Assembly (NCBI RefSeq): GCF_014207985.1
Contig: NZ_JACHMI010000001.1
Span: 11,887,001-11,951,000 of the forward strand
Source of the DNA: Nonomuraea rubra
GTDB taxonomy: Bacteria; Actinomycetota; Actinomycetes; Streptosporangiales; Streptosporangiaceae
Direction of reading: 5' to 3'
DNA: 64,000 nucleotides
Shown here: one piece after another, positions 16,309 to 23,878 of the stretch
Numbering within the stretch: the first letter of the stretch is position 1
How the letters are laid out: each line of letters starts with the position of its first letter
Position numbers and translations under genes: made by a program
The notes under the pieces: model-generated
The model's input: the letters and a program-made list of their open reading frames with translations, nothing else
What the model was told of the DNA's origin: nothing
Databases searched by the model: none

Positions 16309-17703
16309 ATGAACGCCAAGTCACCATCCAAGGACATCTCACCCGCAGCTCAGGAGCTGTTTGCCGCCCTGAGGCAGCTACACCTCCGGGCAGGCGAGCC
16401 GAGCACACGGGCCATCGCAAAAGCCAGCGATCTTAGCCACACCACTGTTCACTCAGCGCTACGTGGCCCCCGCGTTCCCTCTTGGCCTGTGCTAGCTAAG
16501 CTCGTTGCCGCACTCGATGGCGACGAGGAGGAGTGGCGAGAGCGCTGGACCGCGACGCGTGACGCTGGCGAGCAGAGCGCTCCGCTGCCTATTCCCGCCT
16601 CCAGTCTGGCACTTGAGGTTTCGATTTTCGCGTCTTACGCACGCATCGATGACAAGGCCACACATAGTCGCATATCCAATATCGTTAGCGATATTGAAAG
16701 TATGCTCGAAAGCCTCACTGGTTCGACCGTCAAGGTATTCAAAGACACTGATTCGATTGCACCCGGCGAAGATTGGCGAGATAGAATTCGAATGGGCCTG
16801 TCGTCATCAACGATACTCCTCGCATTCATATCTCCCGCCTATCTGCGCAGCGAGATGTGCCGACAGGAATTCAAGGAATTTCTTGGATTTCTAGGCGCCA
16901 ACTCAGAGACGCGTCTAATCATCCCGCTCGTGTATTCGAACTTTGAGCGGATAGACGCACATTTTGATTCAGACGACTTGTGGATGACAGTCAAGAAGTT
17001 GCAAGCGTTGCCGCTCAACAACATGCGTTCCACGGATCGGGGTTCATCGGAGTGGATACAAACGGTTGAGAAAATCTCGTATCGGATCGAAGAGGTGCTA
17101 TCAAGCGTAGAAACGACCGAGAATCATGCTTCGCGGAGCGAACTGATCTCGACGGAGGAAGATTCGGGCCTCCTCGAACTGTTCGCCGACATGGAGGACT
17201 CTGGACCACAAGTACGCACTGACCTCGAAAGATTTGCAGAGATTATCACAGAGGTTGGCGAATCAACTAGCAATACTGCACCGCGAATCGCTAGCGCACA
17301 AACTTTTGGGGCAAAGCTCGCCGTCTCAAGCCAACTTGCCGACCAGCTAAACCCCCTCTCTGAGGAAGCGGCTGACCTTTCACAACGCCTCTTGTCCACT
17401 CTTAATCGGTGGGACGTAGGAGTTCGGTTCGGCATCGAAATGGTAGCTAGAGGGAAGATGCCTATCGATAATGAGAACACGATCACATTTGTCGACAGCA
17501 TCGCCAACCTTGCAGATATAGGAGTGAACTCTCTTGGGCAGCTAGACGTACTGCGCACAGCCATCGAGTCAGGCAAAGGTATATCCAAGCCGCTCAATAG
17601 GCCTCTAGCTCAGATACAGCAGGCGCTGCTAACCTTTGCGGAAATCAGTGCGATTTTCCAGGGATGGAAGGACGCCCTTAACGCTCTTGGAGACGAAGAT
17701 TAA
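16309..17703 (+). CDS. HTH-TIR domain protein (candidate NADase defence effector)
   Basis: A 464-residue protein. Residues about 12-80 form an XRE-like helix-turn-helix (RAIAKASDLSHTTVHSALRG, LAKLVAALDGDEEEW). Residues about 103-235 form a TIR domain: strand VSIFASYARIDD, then VKVFKDTDSIAPGEDWRDRI, then ILLAFISPAYLRSEMCRQEF. The last segment carries the C-x-x-E pattern, with Glu187 where catalytic TIR NADases have theirs. The remaining ~200 residues are helical and unrecognised. Base composition is visibly less GC-rich than the neighbours, suggesting recent transfer. TIR NADases act in anti-phage abortive responses; that role here is inference. Confidence 0.85.
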   Translation: MNAKSPSKDISPAAQELFAALRQLHLRAGEPSTRAIAKASDLSHTTVHSALRGPRVPSWPVLAKLVAALDGDEEEWRERWTATRDAGEQSAPLPIPASSLALEVSIFASYARIDDKATHSRISNIVSDIESMLESLTGSTVKVFKDTDSIAPGEDWRDRIRMGLSSSTILLAFISPAYLRSEMCRQEFKEFLGFLGANSETRLIIPLVYSNFERIDAHFDSDDLWMTVKKLQALPLNNMRSTDRGSSEWIQTVEKISYRIEEVLSSVETTENHASRSELISTEEDSGLLELFADMEDSGPQVRTDLERFAEIITEVGESTSNTAPRIASAQTFGAKLAVSSQLADQLNPLSEEAADLSQRLLSTLNRWDVGVRFGIEMVARGKMPIDNENTITFVDSIANLADIGVNSLGQLDVLRTAIESGKGISKPLNRPLAQIQQALLTFAEISAIFQGWKDALNALGDED

Positions 17704-17718
17704 ATAAGTCCAGCCTCC

Positions 17719-19008
17719 TTAATCGAGCAACTCTGGTTGCCGACTTGTAAGTGCACGGCGCGCGACCATGAATCGTGCGTGAAACTCTTCGGCAAGCGTT
17801 TCTCGCCGGAAGCGATGTCGTAGAACACGGTCAAGATCTCCTGCGCGGTTGACGAGGTCCGTGAGAGAACGCCGGTCGATATCAAGTGCGGTCATGCCTT
17901 CCTCAACAGCGGCGTCAAGCTCCCCTCGCCGGGCGTGGACGATAGCAAGATCTATGTGCGCGTCGGCGACGCGCATGGGCGCGTTAGAGGTGCCGTCCGA
18001 ACGGGTGTGCATCTGGATAGTTTCGCGAGCGTGTTCCTCGGCACGGTCGTCGTCCGCGAGCCAGGTGTAGCAAGTGGCAGCGTAGAAGACCCACTTGGAG
18101 TGATCGAAGACGAAGTGGTGGTCCGGGTGGTCAGGCGTTGGCAGGCTGCTGAGAACTTCGGCTCCACGGGATAGGGCGCGGTCGGCTTCGCGGCGATCTC
18201 CGATGCGGGCCAGGCCGCGGGCTTCTTGGAGGGTGAGTTGGACCATGGCGCTGCTGGTGCCGGCGACGGCTTGGCCCATTCGGGCGGCGGTGACGACGTC
18301 TTCGTAGCGGCCTTCGACGAGGGCGAACCAGGCTGACATTTCGTGGGCCCAGCCCATGAGTTCGCCGTGTCCGACTTGGCGGCCCATTTCGAAGGCGGCG
18401 CGTCGGGCGGTTTCGGCCTCTTCCCTCTCGCCCAAGTCGTAGTGAACGCAGCCCAGCAGGGCGGTGAGCCAGCCAGTGATCACGAGCAGTTCGCGGTGCT
18501 GGTCCAGGGTGAGGCGTCCAGCGAGCAGGTGGTTGATCTGCGCCAGGCGCTTTTGGGTGCGGTCTCGTAGGGTGCTCGCGGGTACAACGGGGTAGGCGCG
18601 GCACAGTAGATCGACGGCCTCGGCAAGGGCCTCCAGGGTGCCGGTCCCGACGTCGGATGCCTGGAGTTGTTGGGCGAGTTCCATAGTCCCGTACAGGTCG
18701 GCCTCAGCACGGAGGGCGTCAGCCGGGATGACGCGGGCCTCGATGAGGCGGCTCTCGTTCTGTCTCCCTTGGGAGAACCCGAGATCTTCCGGCTCCTTCC
18801 CGGTCAACTGGGTCAGCGCGAGCCGGTATTCAGTGCGCGGCCACTTGACTTCGCCTGCTTCCCAGCGCCGGATTCGCTCCTCGTCACAGGTCAGCCTTTG
18901 CGCGAGTCCGATGGGTGTGGCGTTGATCTTCTCGGCCATCTGGGCGCGGTTGAGGTGTTCCTGGTTGCGCCAGGCGCGGAGACGCACGTTCGGGACGTAG
19001 TCGGGCAT
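17719..19008 (-). CDS. XRE family regulator with TPR-like C-terminus
   Basis: A 429-residue protein. The N-terminal XRE domain (about 8-75) reads LRAWRNQEHLNRAQMAEKIN, then PIGLAQRLTCDEERIRRWEA, then WPRTEYRLALTQLTG. The rest is helical with tetratricopeptide-like repeats (ELMGWAHEMSAWFALVEGRY; ADAHIDLAIVHARRGELDA). Such HTH-TPR proteins are common actinomycete regulators that may sense peptides or other signals. It converges with the HTH-TIR gene, 15 bp between stops, and lies upstream of and divergent from the small genes leading to the GntR repressor. Confidence 0.85.
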   Translation of the reverse strand: MPDYVPNVRLRAWRNQEHLNRAQMAEKINATPIGLAQRLTCDEERIRRWEAGEVKWPRTEYRLALTQLTGKEPEDLGFSQGRQNESRLIEARVIPADALRAEADLYGTMELAQQLQASDVGTGTLEALAEAVDLLCRAYPVVPASTLRDRTQKRLAQINHLLAGRLTLDQHRELLVITGWLTALLGCVHYDLGEREEAETARRAAFEMGRQVGHGELMGWAHEMSAWFALVEGRYEDVVTAARMGQAVAGTSSAMVQLTLQEARGLARIGDRREADRALSRGAEVLSSLPTPDHPDHHFVFDHSKWVFYAATCYTWLADDDRAEEHARETIQMHTRSDGTSNAPMRVADAHIDLAIVHARRGELDAAVEEGMTALDIDRRSLTDLVNRAGDLDRVLRHRFRRETLAEEFHARFMVARRALTSRQPELLD

Positions 19009-19150
19009 CTTCGGGTCTTCCTCCCGGCTGGGGGCTCGAAAGGGGAAATGAGGGGGCCGTTCAGGGGTCCTGCTCAGACTCGGTTGCCGGTGGACTTGTC
19101 ATCAATCAACCACGGTACGTCACGCGGCCTCCCGCCACAGGGAACGCCGG

Positions 19151-19354
19151 ATGAACGAGGAGATGGCGACGGTGATCCGGCCAGACGAGATGAGCAAGAC
19201 GTCGCCGTGCCCCGGCTGCCGGGGACGCGGGATCAAGCTGCGCGACTCGCGCCGTGCGCTCCTCATCGGCGATGACAGCAGAGATCAGACCCCTAGTGAG
19301 GAGCGGGAGTGTCTCGACTGCCTCGGAGGCGGCCAGGCCGAAGGGAACGGATGA
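19151..19354 (+). CDS. Small CxxC zinc-binding protein, 67 aa
   Basis: Two paired motifs, CPGCRGRGIKLRD and CLDCLGGG, resemble half of a DnaJ-type zinc finger (CxxCxGxG). ATG at 19151 is preceded by GCCGG only, so the start is not certain. Its stop overlaps the ATG of the next gene (ATGA at 19351). Small CxxC proteins like this occur often beside AICE regulatory genes; function unknown. Confidence 0.6.
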   Translation: MNEEMATVIRPDEMSKTSPCPGCRGRGIKLRDSRRALLIGDDSRDQTPSEERECLDCLGGGQAEGNG

Positions 19355-19638
19355 TGAACTCGATCATGCAGGCGGCGATGAACGGCTTCCTGCAGAACCA
19401 GCGTGAGAGCGACATGCTCGTCCGGCTGCGCGACCAGCTCACGCACCTCGGTGTCAACGCCGATCTGCGCGACGACAACACCGCGCTGGTCGTCCACAAG
19501 CGTGAGCCGGGGCTGCCGGTGTGGGTGTTCGTCGGGTTCGGCGGGGCCTACTACTCGTGGCAGAGCGCCGAGCAGCGGCACCCGACCCGCGATCCGGAGG
19601 GTGCGGCGAAGCTTCTGGCTGAGTACATCGCCAGGTGA
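19351..19638 (+). CDS. Hypothetical protein, 95 aa
   Basis: Starts ATG 19351, coupled to the CxxC gene. The sequence includes LVRLRDQLTHLGVNADLRDD, then VWVFVGFGGAYYSWQSAEQR and a terminal AAKLLAEYIAR. Composition suggests a small alpha/beta protein that may fold with another component. I do not recognise a characterised family; similar small proteins occur next to GntR and Pra-like genes in actinomycete elements. Confidence 0.6.
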   Translation: MMNSIMQAAMNGFLQNQRESDMLVRLRDQLTHLGVNADLRDDNTALVVHKREPGLPVWVFVGFGGAYYSWQSAEQRHPTRDPEGAAKLLAEYIAR

Positions 19639-19890
19639 TGACCGGCGCGGCGAGACAAGTGCGCTCCCTGCCAAAAGGAGGTAGGGATTGCCGCCGCCTT
19701 GTCTCGTCGCGCCTTTCCCGGCAGGCAGCTGCAGTGGTGGCCCCCGCGGCGTCCTTTCCCCGCCCGGCTGCTGGGCTGCCTGCCGGTTCTCTCTGTACGG
19801 CTCCCGGCCTTGCCCCAACCGCGTGGACAGGCTGTGGTTCGCCGGTTACTCTCAAACTTGGTAAAACAACCTGTCGGCTGTTGGACGGTC

Positions 19891-20625
19891 ATGATGTCGC
19901 TAGAGTCCGTGCCGCCTAAGTATGCGCAGCTTGTCCAGACTCTGCAGAGGCGCATCGAGGCCGGAGACTACCCACCGGGCACGCTCCTGCCCAGTGAGAA
20001 CCAGCTCATCCAGGAGTTCAGCGTCTCCCGTCCCACCGTGGTCGCCGCCCTGCGCGTGCTCCGTGAGCAGGGCTGGATAGAGTCTCAGCAGGGTAAAGGG
20101 CGCTTCGTGCGCGGCCGTCCGGCCATGGCCTCCGTCGAGCAGAAGCGGCCCGGACAGGCGTACCTGACCACACCCGAGAACGACACCACCGGCGAAGTCG
20201 TGGAAGTGGGCGCCGTCACCGCCCCGAACCGCGTCGGTGCGCTGCTCGACGTGCAGTCTAAGAGCAAGGTGTTCGTCCGGCGGCGGCTCATCGTGCGTGA
20301 CGGCGAGCCGACCGAGCTCGTGTCGCTGTGGCTGCCACTGGATCTTTCCGGTGGTACGGACCTCACCAGCGGTGAGCCGTTGCGGCAGGGCTTCCGCGAG
20401 CATCTCCAGGCTCGTAAGGGCGTCAGGTTCGATCACATCGTGGAGCAGATCACCGCGCGCATGCCTGCGGCCGACGAGGCCAAGCAACTGGCCATGCCCA
20501 AGAACGTCCCACTCCTGGCGGTCTTCGGCGCTGTCCGTGACGCCTCCGGCCGGCCCCTTGCTGTCGTCGAGGTCCTGCTACCTGCCGACCGGCACGAGTT
20601 GGAAGACGCCTACCCGATCACGTGA
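19891..20625 (+). CDS. GntR/UTRA repressor (KorSA-like)
   Basis: A 244-residue protein: an N-terminal GntR winged helix (YAQLVQTLQRRIEAGDYPPG, PSENQLIQEFSVSRPTVVAA, RVLREQGWIESQQGKGRF), then a UTRA-type ligand domain (VFVRRRLIVRDGEPTELVSL to PLAVVEVLLPADRHELEDAY). In pSAM2 the GntR-type KorSA represses pra and thereby keeps the element integrated; position and neighbours suggest the same job. Start ATG 19891 or 19894. Two matching operator-like sites lie before the Pra-like gene at 21134-21185. Confidence 0.85.
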   Translation: MMSLESVPPKYAQLVQTLQRRIEAGDYPPGTLLPSENQLIQEFSVSRPTVVAALRVLREQGWIESQQGKGRFVRGRPAMASVEQKRPGQAYLTTPENDTTGEVVEVGAVTAPNRVGALLDVQSKSKVFVRRRLIVRDGEPTELVSLWLPLDLSGGTDLTSGEPLRQGFREHLQARKGVRFDHIVEQITARMPAADEAKQLAMPKNVPLLAVFGAVRDASGRPLAVVEVLLPADRHELEDAYPIT

Positions 20626-20637
20626 CGGGGTTGCTAT

Positions 20638-21126
20638 CTATGTGCAGCGGAAGTCCCAGTCGCTGGAGTAGACGTCGCTGAACTCCACAACGACGGCTCT
20701 ACCGTCTTCGGTGTCCTCGCCCCAGTCCAGACGGACGTCGGCCTCGTTCGCCACTCCAGTAATCGCGGCCTTGCGATAGTAGGCGCCGATCTCCCCCTCC
20801 GATAGACCGGTGCTGAGAGGCAGCCGGATCTCGAAGTGGCAGTAGTCGCCACTTCCACCGGAGTTCTTGCTTAATTCGGCTTCGCTGTCGCCGGTGCTGC
20901 GCGTCTCAGGCGGTAGCGGGATGGCCAGCACGCGCTCGTGAAAGTCGTCGAGCCGGGCATCGTCACGCCACACCGGCATCAGTGCCAGCAGGAACAGCCC
21001 AGCCAGCACGGCGATCCCGATTCCCGCTAAGAAACTCCACAAGATTCGCACCAGATCCTCCCCAGATGTCCGCCATAGGCTTGGGCGATTGTCTATCGCG
21101 TTGGTGACACGCCCGTCACCCGACAC
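20638..21126 (-). CDS. Single-pass membrane protein, 162 aa
   Basis: One hydrophobic helix (LWSFLAGIGIAVLAGLFLLA, about 29-48) with a short cytoplasmic N-terminus. The remaining ~110 residues should be outside, containing SGDYCHFEIRLPLSTGL and a terminal SDVYSSDWDFRCT with two cysteines that could pair. It is convergent with the GntR gene and divergent from the Pra-like gene, with operator sites just upstream of its start, so it may be under the same repressor. Family not recognised. Confidence 0.6.
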   Translation of the reverse strand: MSGDGRVTNAIDNRPSLWRTSGEDLVRILWSFLAGIGIAVLAGLFLLALMPVWRDDARLDDFHERVLAIPLPPETRSTGDSEAELSKNSGGSGDYCHFEIRLPLSTGLSEGEIGAYYRKAAITGVANEADVRLDWGEDTEDGRAVVVEFSDVYSSDWDFRCT

Positions 21127-21133
21127 CTAGTCA

Positions 21134-21185
21134 CTTGACCTATCAAGCTACGGAGAGTTATCGTCTAGCTACTTGATAGGTCGAG
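21134..21185 (+). promoter_or_regulatory. Pra-like gene promoter with two GntR-type operators
   Basis: Two dyads, CTTGACCTATCAAG (21134-21147) and CTTGATAGGTCGAG (21172-21185), share the CTTGA-N4-TCRAG plan. The first overlaps a -35 TTGACC (21136-21141); 17 bp later is TATCGT (21159-21164) as -10. Repressor bound at both would cover the promoter. The gene then follows at 21216 with GAGAGGAACC before the ATG. Confidence 0.65.
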
Positions 21186-21215
21186 TGCCTGTCATCCAAG
21201 AGAGGAACCAACGTT

Positions 21216-21641
21216 ATGGCTCTGCAAGGCCCCATCCCCGTCACCTTCGCCATGGTCTTCCCGCACGGCTGCTACATCGTCGGCGAGGTCGAGCCCGTCA
21301 AGGACTTCGACGCCTCGACGAACGGCCGGTTCGTGCAGGCCCGCGACAAGCAGACCGCCGAACTGGTCTGGCAGGTCGCGGTCATGGACGGCGACCCGAC
21401 CCTCAAGCCCGCCCAGAAGACGGTGGCGGTCAAGATCCTGGCCCCGGTCCAGCCGGTGCCGCCGCAGCCCATGCCGGGGCTGCCGTTCACGCCGGTCGAG
21501 TTCGACGGCATGTCCGTCACCCCGTACGTCAACGCGGCCGGACGTCTCGCCTACTCGATCAAGGTTCAGCAGATGCACGCTCCCCGCCAGCTCAATCAGC
21601 CCGCCCAGAGCAAGGCTTCGGCCGGAAAGGAAGCCGCCTGA
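21216..21641 (+). CDS. Pra-like / SCO3933-family element activator
   Basis: A 141-residue protein with the SCO3933-type pattern: an N-terminal MALQGPIPVTFAMVFPHGCY, a central VWQVAVMDGDPTLKPAQKTV, and PFTPVEFDGMSVTPYVN. In pSAM2, Pra activates replication, integration and excision genes. Here it is first in a tightly packed run (Pra-like, two small genes, Tra, zinc peptide, Rep, Xis, Int) preceded by a promoter with paired repressor sites, which fits that role. The exact assignment to Pra is from context plus family resemblance. Confidence 0.75.
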   Translation: MALQGPIPVTFAMVFPHGCYIVGEVEPVKDFDASTNGRFVQARDKQTAELVWQVAVMDGDPTLKPAQKTVAVKILAPVQPVPPQPMPGLPFTPVEFDGMSVTPYVNAAGRLAYSIKVQQMHAPRQLNQPAQSKASAGKEAA

Positions 21642-21907
21642 TGACCCGACGCCGTACTCCACGCAACAGCGTGATCCGGCTGACCACCGGGCACGCCGCC
21701 CGCACCATGAACCACCCGTTCGCCCGCCGTGAGCCCGTCCTGGCGCTTGACTTCGGCGCCACCTCCGTCCTGGTCACCACCAGCGGACCCGTGACGGCCG
21801 AAGATCTGGAGTTCGCCCGCCAGCTCGCCCACGCGGCCCACCGCTTCGCCCGCTCCGTGGAACGCAGCTTCTACGGTCTGCCGGACGGCAAGGGGGTGGC
21901 GGCGTGA
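21641..21907 (+). CDS. Small AICE protein, 88 aa
   Basis: ATG 21641 overlaps the previous stop by one base; the gene ends overlapping the next start (GTGA at 21904). Sequence features are a basic N-terminus MTRRRTPRNSVIRLTTGHAA and then PVLALDFGATSVLVTTSGPV with a helical end. Part of the transcription-coupled run ahead of tra and rep. Its C-terminal half resembles that of the next protein (T-x-x-GPVTEADLxxAR), suggesting the two derive from a duplication or form a complex. Confidence 0.65.
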   Translation: MTRRRTPRNSVIRLTTGHAARTMNHPFARREPVLALDFGATSVLVTTSGPVTAEDLEFARQLAHAAHRFARSVERSFYGLPDGKGVAA

Positions 21908-22224
21908 GCGAGCCCCGGCCCTACACCTACGTCACCTTGTCCCTGCAGCCCGACTCCGCGCCGCACATCGGCGTCTCCTCCCACACCCCGCGCCTGAAGG
22001 TCCGTGCCGGGCTCCTGCTCAGCAGCCCGCGCCTGTACCTGGACTTCGCCTCCTGCGAGGCGAACGTGCACATCTCCACCACCGGGGCCGGACCGGTCAC
22101 CGAAGCCGACCTGACCCTCGCCCGCGACATCTTCAACGCCGCCGCTCGCTACCTGGCCGACTGCGAGCAACTGCACGCCGAACAGACGGCCGACGACAAG
22201 GACGCCACCGACACGGCGGCCTGA
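21904..22224 (+). CDS. Small AICE protein, 106 aa
   Basis: GTG 21904. Contains VTLSLQPDSAPHIGVSSHTP, LYLDFASCEANVHISTTGAG and PVTEADLTLARDIFNAAARY. The last two stretches parallel those of the preceding 88-residue protein, with shared GP-VT-E-DL-x-x-AR and an A-R-Y/F helix. No enzymatic motif or membrane segment. Likely an accessory of replication or transfer by position only. Confidence 0.65.
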   Translation: MSEPRPYTYVTLSLQPDSAPHIGVSSHTPRLKVRAGLLLSSPRLYLDFASCEANVHISTTGAGPVTEADLTLARDIFNAAARYLADCEQLHAEQTADDKDATDTAA

Positions 22225-22235
22225 CACAAGAAGGC

Positions 22236-22269
22236 GGGGCCGCTGGAAGCGGCAACTTCCGGCGGCCCC
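22236..22269 (+). terminator. Hairpin upstream of the tra gene
   Basis: A 14-bp stem with one mismatch (22236-22249 with 22256-22269, GGGGCCGCTGGAAG type) and a CGGCAA loop lies between the small genes and tra. With no T-run after it, it may attenuate or protect the message rather than fully stop transcription. Confidence 0.5.
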
Positions 22270-22313
22270 TCGGTTCTCCCACGACTTGCTCAATCACGAG
22301 AGGTACCCAGCTT

Positions 22314-23732
22314 ATGTTCAAGCGGCTGCCTGGCGACGAGGCGCGCAACCTCGTCTCCACCACGCCCGACACGGCCGTCGTCTTCCGACCGGCCGTACTC
22401 AAGACACCCGCCATCATCACCTTCCTCGTCTACGGCTGGCGCTTCCTGTCCGCCCTCATCCGCACCACCTGGCGGCACCCGGTCGCCGTCGCCGTCCCCG
22501 TCGCCCTCGGCGGCATCTGCTACGGGTACGGCTGGCCTGCTGCGGCCTCCACGCTCGGCTTCGTCGTGCTGTCCCTGCTCGCCTGGGCCTGCACCGACGG
22601 CGATCTCTTCGCCCGCCTCGTCGGCTTCCGACTGCTGGCCTGGTGGCGGCTCATGTCGATCTACCGGCGGCACTGGCACGGCGTCATGGACGTCTCCGGC
22701 CTGGCCAAGCGCGTCAACGGACGCGTCTACATGCCGCGTCTGCTCCGCGTCACCTGCGACGGCTGGGCCGACCGCATCACCGTCCGCATGCTCGGCGGCC
22801 AGGCGGTCAAGGACTGGTCCGACCGCATCGACAACCTCGCCCACGGCTTCGGCGCCACCTCCTGCCGGGTCGCGCTCGTCAAGGGCGGGCGGCTGCTGCT
22901 GACCTTCCCGCGCAGCGATCCCTTGGCCGCGCCCATGCCCGCCCTTCCCATCCCGGACGAGCCAACGGTCGGACCAGTCGAGATCGGCAAACAGGAAGAC
23001 GGCCGACCGCTCCGGCTCAAAGTCCACGGAACGCACGTGCTGATCGCGGGCGCGACCGGGGCCGGCAAGGGCTCGTTCCTGTGGGACACCATCCGCGGCT
23101 TGCTCCCTGCGATGCGGGCGGGGCTGGCTGAGGTCTGGGCGCTGGATCCCAAGCTGATGGAGCTGTCCTTCGGGCGGGAACTGTTCGAGGGCCGCTACGC
23201 CGCCGATCCGGCCGACTGCGCCGATCTGCTCGACGAGGCGGTCAGCGTCATGCAGAAGCGGGCCGCCCGGTTCGCCGGTCTCAAGCGCTCCCACGTCCCG
23301 ACGATCGAGGACCCGTTCGTCCTGGTCCTCGTGGACGAGGTGGCGTTCCTGACCGCCTACCAACCCGACCGGCAACTGCGGCAGCGCATCTCCGCCGCCC
23401 TGGCCACGCTCGCCACCCAGGGCCGCTCGGTCGGCGTCGGCGTGATGGCGGCTCTCCAGGACCCGCGCAAGGAGGTCATGAACATCCGCAACCTGTTCCC
23501 CGACAAGATCGCCCTCCGGCTGGATGAGTCCGAGCAGGTGGACATGGTCCTCGGCGACGGCGCACGCGACCGGGGCGCCCTAGCCGACCACATCTCGCCC
23601 GTCCCGGAGCTGGGCGCGGGCGTCGCCTACGTGCGGTTGGAGACCTCGCCCGAACCGATTCGGGTTCGTGCCGCCTACGTCTCCGACACCGACATCCGCG
23701 CCATGGTCGCCTACTACGGGCAGGCCGCATGA
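22314..23732 (+). CDS. FtsK/SpoIIIE-type conjugal transfer ATPase (TraSA/TraB-like)
   Basis: A 472-residue membrane-anchored translocase. Hydrophobic segments near residues 48-95 (PVAVAVPVALGGICYGYGWP; LGFVVLSLLAWACT) precede the motor domain. Walker A is GATGAGKGS at about 245-253, with ALDPKLMEL as the FtsK-typical strand and VLVLVDEVAFL (about 338) as Walker B. In actinomycete plasmids and AICEs one such protein moves double-stranded DNA between hyphae. Length is somewhat short for TraB, normal for pSAM2-type TraSA. Stop overlaps the next start (ATGA, 23729). Confidence 0.9.
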   Translation: MFKRLPGDEARNLVSTTPDTAVVFRPAVLKTPAIITFLVYGWRFLSALIRTTWRHPVAVAVPVALGGICYGYGWPAAASTLGFVVLSLLAWACTDGDLFARLVGFRLLAWWRLMSIYRRHWHGVMDVSGLAKRVNGRVYMPRLLRVTCDGWADRITVRMLGGQAVKDWSDRIDNLAHGFGATSCRVALVKGGRLLLTFPRSDPLAAPMPALPIPDEPTVGPVEIGKQEDGRPLRLKVHGTHVLIAGATGAGKGSFLWDTIRGLLPAMRAGLAEVWALDPKLMELSFGRELFEGRYAADPADCADLLDEAVSVMQKRAARFAGLKRSHVPTIEDPFVLVLVDEVAFLTAYQPDRQLRQRISAALATLATQGRSVGVGVMAALQDPRKEVMNIRNLFPDKIALRLDESEQVDMVLGDGARDRGALADHISPVPELGAGVAYVRLETSPEPIRVRAAYVSDTDIRAMVAYYGQAA

Positions 23733-23878
23733 CTCACCTGCTCCACGGCCTGCGCTGCGCCACCTGCCTCACCCTGGACGTTCTCTGGCTCGACCCCGTC
23801 CGCGGCCTGGTCGAGTGCTCCGAGTGCGGCCAGACCGCGCTTATCGTCACCGACCCCGACGAAGGGAGGACCATATGA
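23729..23878 (+). CDS. Zinc-ribbon mini-protein, 49 aa
   Basis: A short ORF coupled on both sides: its ATG overlaps the tra stop (23729) and its stop overlaps the rep ATG (23875). It has CATC and CSEC, two CxxC pairs 22 residues apart, in MTHLLHGLRCATCLTLDVLW and VECSECGQTALIV. The double translational coupling argues strongly for a real gene. Role unknown, perhaps a Rep or Tra accessory. Confidence 0.7.
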   Translation: MTHLLHGLRCATCLTLDVLWLDPVRGLVECSECGQTALIVTDPDEGRTI

